A stretch of 64,000 bases of DNA, from positions 239,591 through 303,590 of the forward strand of contig NZ_LIYH01000002.1 in the NCBI RefSeq assembly GCF_001905885.1, given 5' to 3'. The position numbers were made by a program, and so were the translations under genes. The notes below the pieces were generated by a model. It searched no databases, had not been told where the DNA came from, and saw nothing but the letters and a program-made list of their open reading frames with translations. Source of the DNA: Streptomyces sp. CB03234. GTDB lineage: Bacteria > Actinomycetota > Actinomycetes > Streptomycetales > Streptomycetaceae. Below, piece by piece: positions 62,363 through 64,000 of this stretch (position 1 is its first letter; the number at the start of each line of letters is the position of its first letter).

Positions 62363-63979
62363 TCACCCCCCGTCACCAGGGCCCCGGCCCTGGAGTTCGG
62401 TGCGCATCGCCGCGCGGAGCCGTAGCGTGGCGACCAGGCGTTGGAATGCCTCCGACCAGTAGCCGCCCGCGCCCGGGGACGCGCCCTCCGGTTCGTCCGG
62501 GAGGGCCGTCAGGATCTCGAGGCGGTCCGCCTGGGCCGGGTCGAGGCAGCGTTCCGCCAGTCCCATGACGCCGCTGAAGCTCCAGGGGTAGCTCCCCGCG
62601 TCGCGGGCGATGTCCAGCGCGTCGACCACCGCGCGGCCGAGCGGCTCGGCCCAGGGGACGGCGCAGACGCCGAGCAGCTGGAACGCCTCCGAGAGGCCGT
62701 GCGCCGCGATGAAGTCGGCGACCCAGAGGGCCCGTTCGTCGCCGGGCAGGATGGACAGGAGCTTCGACCGCTCGGCGAGCGAGGACGTGCCCGGGCCGGT
62801 CGCCGGGGGTGTGGTGGGCGGGCCGAGCAGTGCGCGGGCCCAGGCGGGGTCCCGTTGCCGGACCGCCGCGCGGCACCACGCGGCGTGCAGCTCGTCGCGC
62901 CAGTCGTCCGCGACCGGCAGGGCGACGATCTGCTCGGGGGTGCGGCCGCCGAGCCGGGAGGGCCAGATGGCGAGCGGGGCGGACTCGACCAACTGGCCCA
63001 GCCACCACGAGCGTTCGCCCCGGCCGGTCGGCGGGTCGGGCAGGACGCCGTCGCGCTGCATGCCCGCGTCGCACTCGTGCGGTGCCTCGACGGTGATGGC
63101 CGCCTGGTCGCCCGTACGGTCCAGGCCCACGCACGTGGCCGCCCGGTCGGCCATACGTCCGGCGAGCGCCGACCGGGGCAGCGCGGAGAGCAGCTCGTCG
63201 GCGGTGGAGCGGACATTGCGGCTGCGGTCGGAGAGCGCCTGCTCCAGGAACGGCTCGTCGGCGTCGGACAGACCCGTACGCAGTGAGTCCAGGAACATCA
63301 GCCGGTCCTCGGCCCGTTCGCCGGACCAGGTCGAGCCCAGCAGGGCGGCCGCGGCGGCCGGGTCGTGTGCCCGTACGGCTCCGAGCAGGGCCACCCGTTC
63401 GGCGAACAGGCCTTCCTCCCACAGGCACCGCACGGCGGCCTCGTCGGTGGGGTCGGGCAGCGTGGTCCCGCCCGAGCCGCCGCGCAGCGCGAACCGCCAC
63501 TCCGGGTTGAGCCGGGCAAGCCACAGCCCGCGCGGCCCGGCGAACGTCAACGCGGCGGGGCGCAGATCGGTGCGGGCGCGGGCCGCGTCGAGCAGCGCGG
63601 GCAGCACGGACGCAGGCGCCTGGTAGCCGTGCTCGTTCGCCGCCGCCAGCCACTGCGGGAGCAGCTCCGTGAGGTCGGGTGCCGTGCCCCGGCGGCCGCC
63701 GCCCGAGGACGCGCCGGAACGGTCGGCGAGCAACTGGGCGAGCCGGCGCCGGGCCGCGTCGGGAAGCGGTGGCCGCTCGTCGCGCGGCGCCGGCTCGGGC
63801 AGGCTGGCGGCGGGCCCCGGGAGCAGGCCCGCCCGCCGCCGGACGGTGTGCAGCGCGGCGGCGTCCAGCAGCGCGACCGGCGCGTCCTTGCCGGGCGCCG
63901 GCACGTCGGAAGCCGGCGCCCGGCGGTCGGTGCCCAGCAGCGCCGAGGTGACGAGGTCTTCCCAGGTCGTGGTGGTCAT
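62363..63979 (-). CDS. DUF5691-like protein (538 aa)
   Basis: The ATG-initiated product opens MTTTTWEDLVTSALLGTDRR, resembling the conserved start of DUF5691 proteins found in actinobacteria. Further features are LPQWLAAANEHGYQAPASVLPALLD, LNPEWRFAL and helical HEAT-like segments (DRSRNVRSTADELLSALPRS). There is no signal peptide or catalytic motif. As I recall, such genes lie beside MoxR AAA ATPase, VWA and SWIM zinc-finger genes; any such neighbours here would be outside the right edge of the window. Function unknown. Confidence 0.75.
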   Translation of the reverse strand: MTTTTWEDLVTSALLGTDRRAPASDVPAPGKDAPVALLDAAALHTVRRRAGLLPGPAASLPEPAPRDERPPLPDAARRRLAQLLADRSGASSGGGRRGTAPDLTELLPQWLAAANEHGYQAPASVLPALLDAARARTDLRPAALTFAGPRGLWLARLNPEWRFALRGGSGGTTLPDPTDEAAVRCLWEEGLFAERVALLGAVRAHDPAAAAALLGSTWSGERAEDRLMFLDSLRTGLSDADEPFLEQALSDRSRNVRSTADELLSALPRSALAGRMADRAATCVGLDRTGDQAAITVEAPHECDAGMQRDGVLPDPPTGRGERSWWLGQLVESAPLAIWPSRLGGRTPEQIVALPVADDWRDELHAAWCRAAVRQRDPAWARALLGPPTTPPATGPGTSSLAERSKLLSILPGDERALWVADFIAAHGLSEAFQLLGVCAVPWAEPLGRAVVDALDIARDAGSYPWSFSGVMGLAERCLDPAQADRLEILTALPDEPEGASPGAGGYWSEAFQRLVATLRLRAAMRTELQGRGPGDGG

Positions 63980-64000
63980 CGTGTCCTCCGTACGCTCAGG

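Noticed and set aside
61900..62570. Plus-strand frames across the gap before the DUF5691-like gene
   Set aside because: Pro/Arg/Gly/Cys-rich with no ribosome site or motif, and they run antisense into a supported gene.

Overview
The window is high-GC (roughly 70 percent or more by eye) actinobacterial chromosome and is almost certainly Streptomyces core chromosome. The diagnostic evidence is a whiD/bldM pair, a groES-groEL1 operon behind two CIRCE operators, the guaB-guaB3 pair, strong third-position G/C bias and very rare TTA codons. From memory, the gene order resembles the S. coelicolor segment around SCO4755-SCO4801 (SCO4761/62 groES/groEL1, SCO4767 whiD, SCO4768 bldM, SCO4769 sigma factor, SCO4770 guaB). 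Parts of the order also recall M. tuberculosis groES-groEL1-whiB3-sigD-guaB2-guaB3-choD and Rv0948c-uvrD1-M23. No tRNA, rRNA, CRISPR array or intact mobile element was seen.

Layout. 1-3302: end of an unknown gene with a His-rich tail, two small hypotheticals, a THUMP-like/SAM methyltransferase and a secreted polysaccharide deacetylase. 3411-5693: HrcA-type operators, groES, groEL1 and a strong terminator. 5720-11521: a sugar ABC-uptake operon (DeoR/LacI-hybrid regulator, binding lipoprotein, two permeases, 2-hydroxyacid dehydrogenase; no ATPase gene) with a recurring octamer that is a candidate operator. 11578-14111: SDR, MOSC protein and LysR regulator, ending in a tandem repeat. 14232-19310: the development and purine block whiD, bldM (with a sigma-BldN-like promoter), an ECF sigma factor (shbA/sigD-like), guaB and guaB3. 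19328-24549: membrane protein, a nucleotide-sugar dehydrogenase without its catalytic cysteine, glpD, a decayed IS630-like fragment and a beta-lactamase-fold hydrolase.

24708-33699: four consecutive receptor-type Ser/Thr kinase genes. Three look active. The second is a pseudokinase whose catalytic motifs are destroyed and whose activation segment is replaced by a long low-complexity insert. All four end in what looks like the same extracellular domain. 33824-37299: succinic-semialdehyde dehydrogenase and a ChoD-like GMC oxidoreductase with a ferredoxin-like cysteine quartet. 37378-40472: two divergent surface proteins with LAxTG (sortase E-type) C-termini. 40938-43125: chorismate mutase preceded by a leader peptide plus an intrinsic terminator (a probable attenuator), back to back with guaA.

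43156-50237: cupin, class II aldolase-like protein, membrane proteins, DoxX, and a LiaF/PspC-like protein divergent from a PspC-fused sensor kinase and its LuxR-type regulator (an envelope-stress module). 50329-61134: a cell-wall and surface block of esterase, a frameshifted NlpC/P60 hydrolase, a glycosyltransferase, an intact NlpC/P60 hydrolase behind a probable c-di-AMP (ydaO) riboswitch, pcrA, an M23 peptidase with a long disordered N-terminus, and a lipase gene carrying a TTA codon. 61433-63979: a B12-binding mutase small subunit and a DUF5691-like protein.

The main candidates for new biology are the kinase/pseudokinase cluster with its shared sensor domain, the aroQ leader-peptide attenuator, the Cys-less sugar dehydrogenase, GuaB3 with His in place of the catalytic Cys, and the Cys4 motif of the GMC oxidoreductase.
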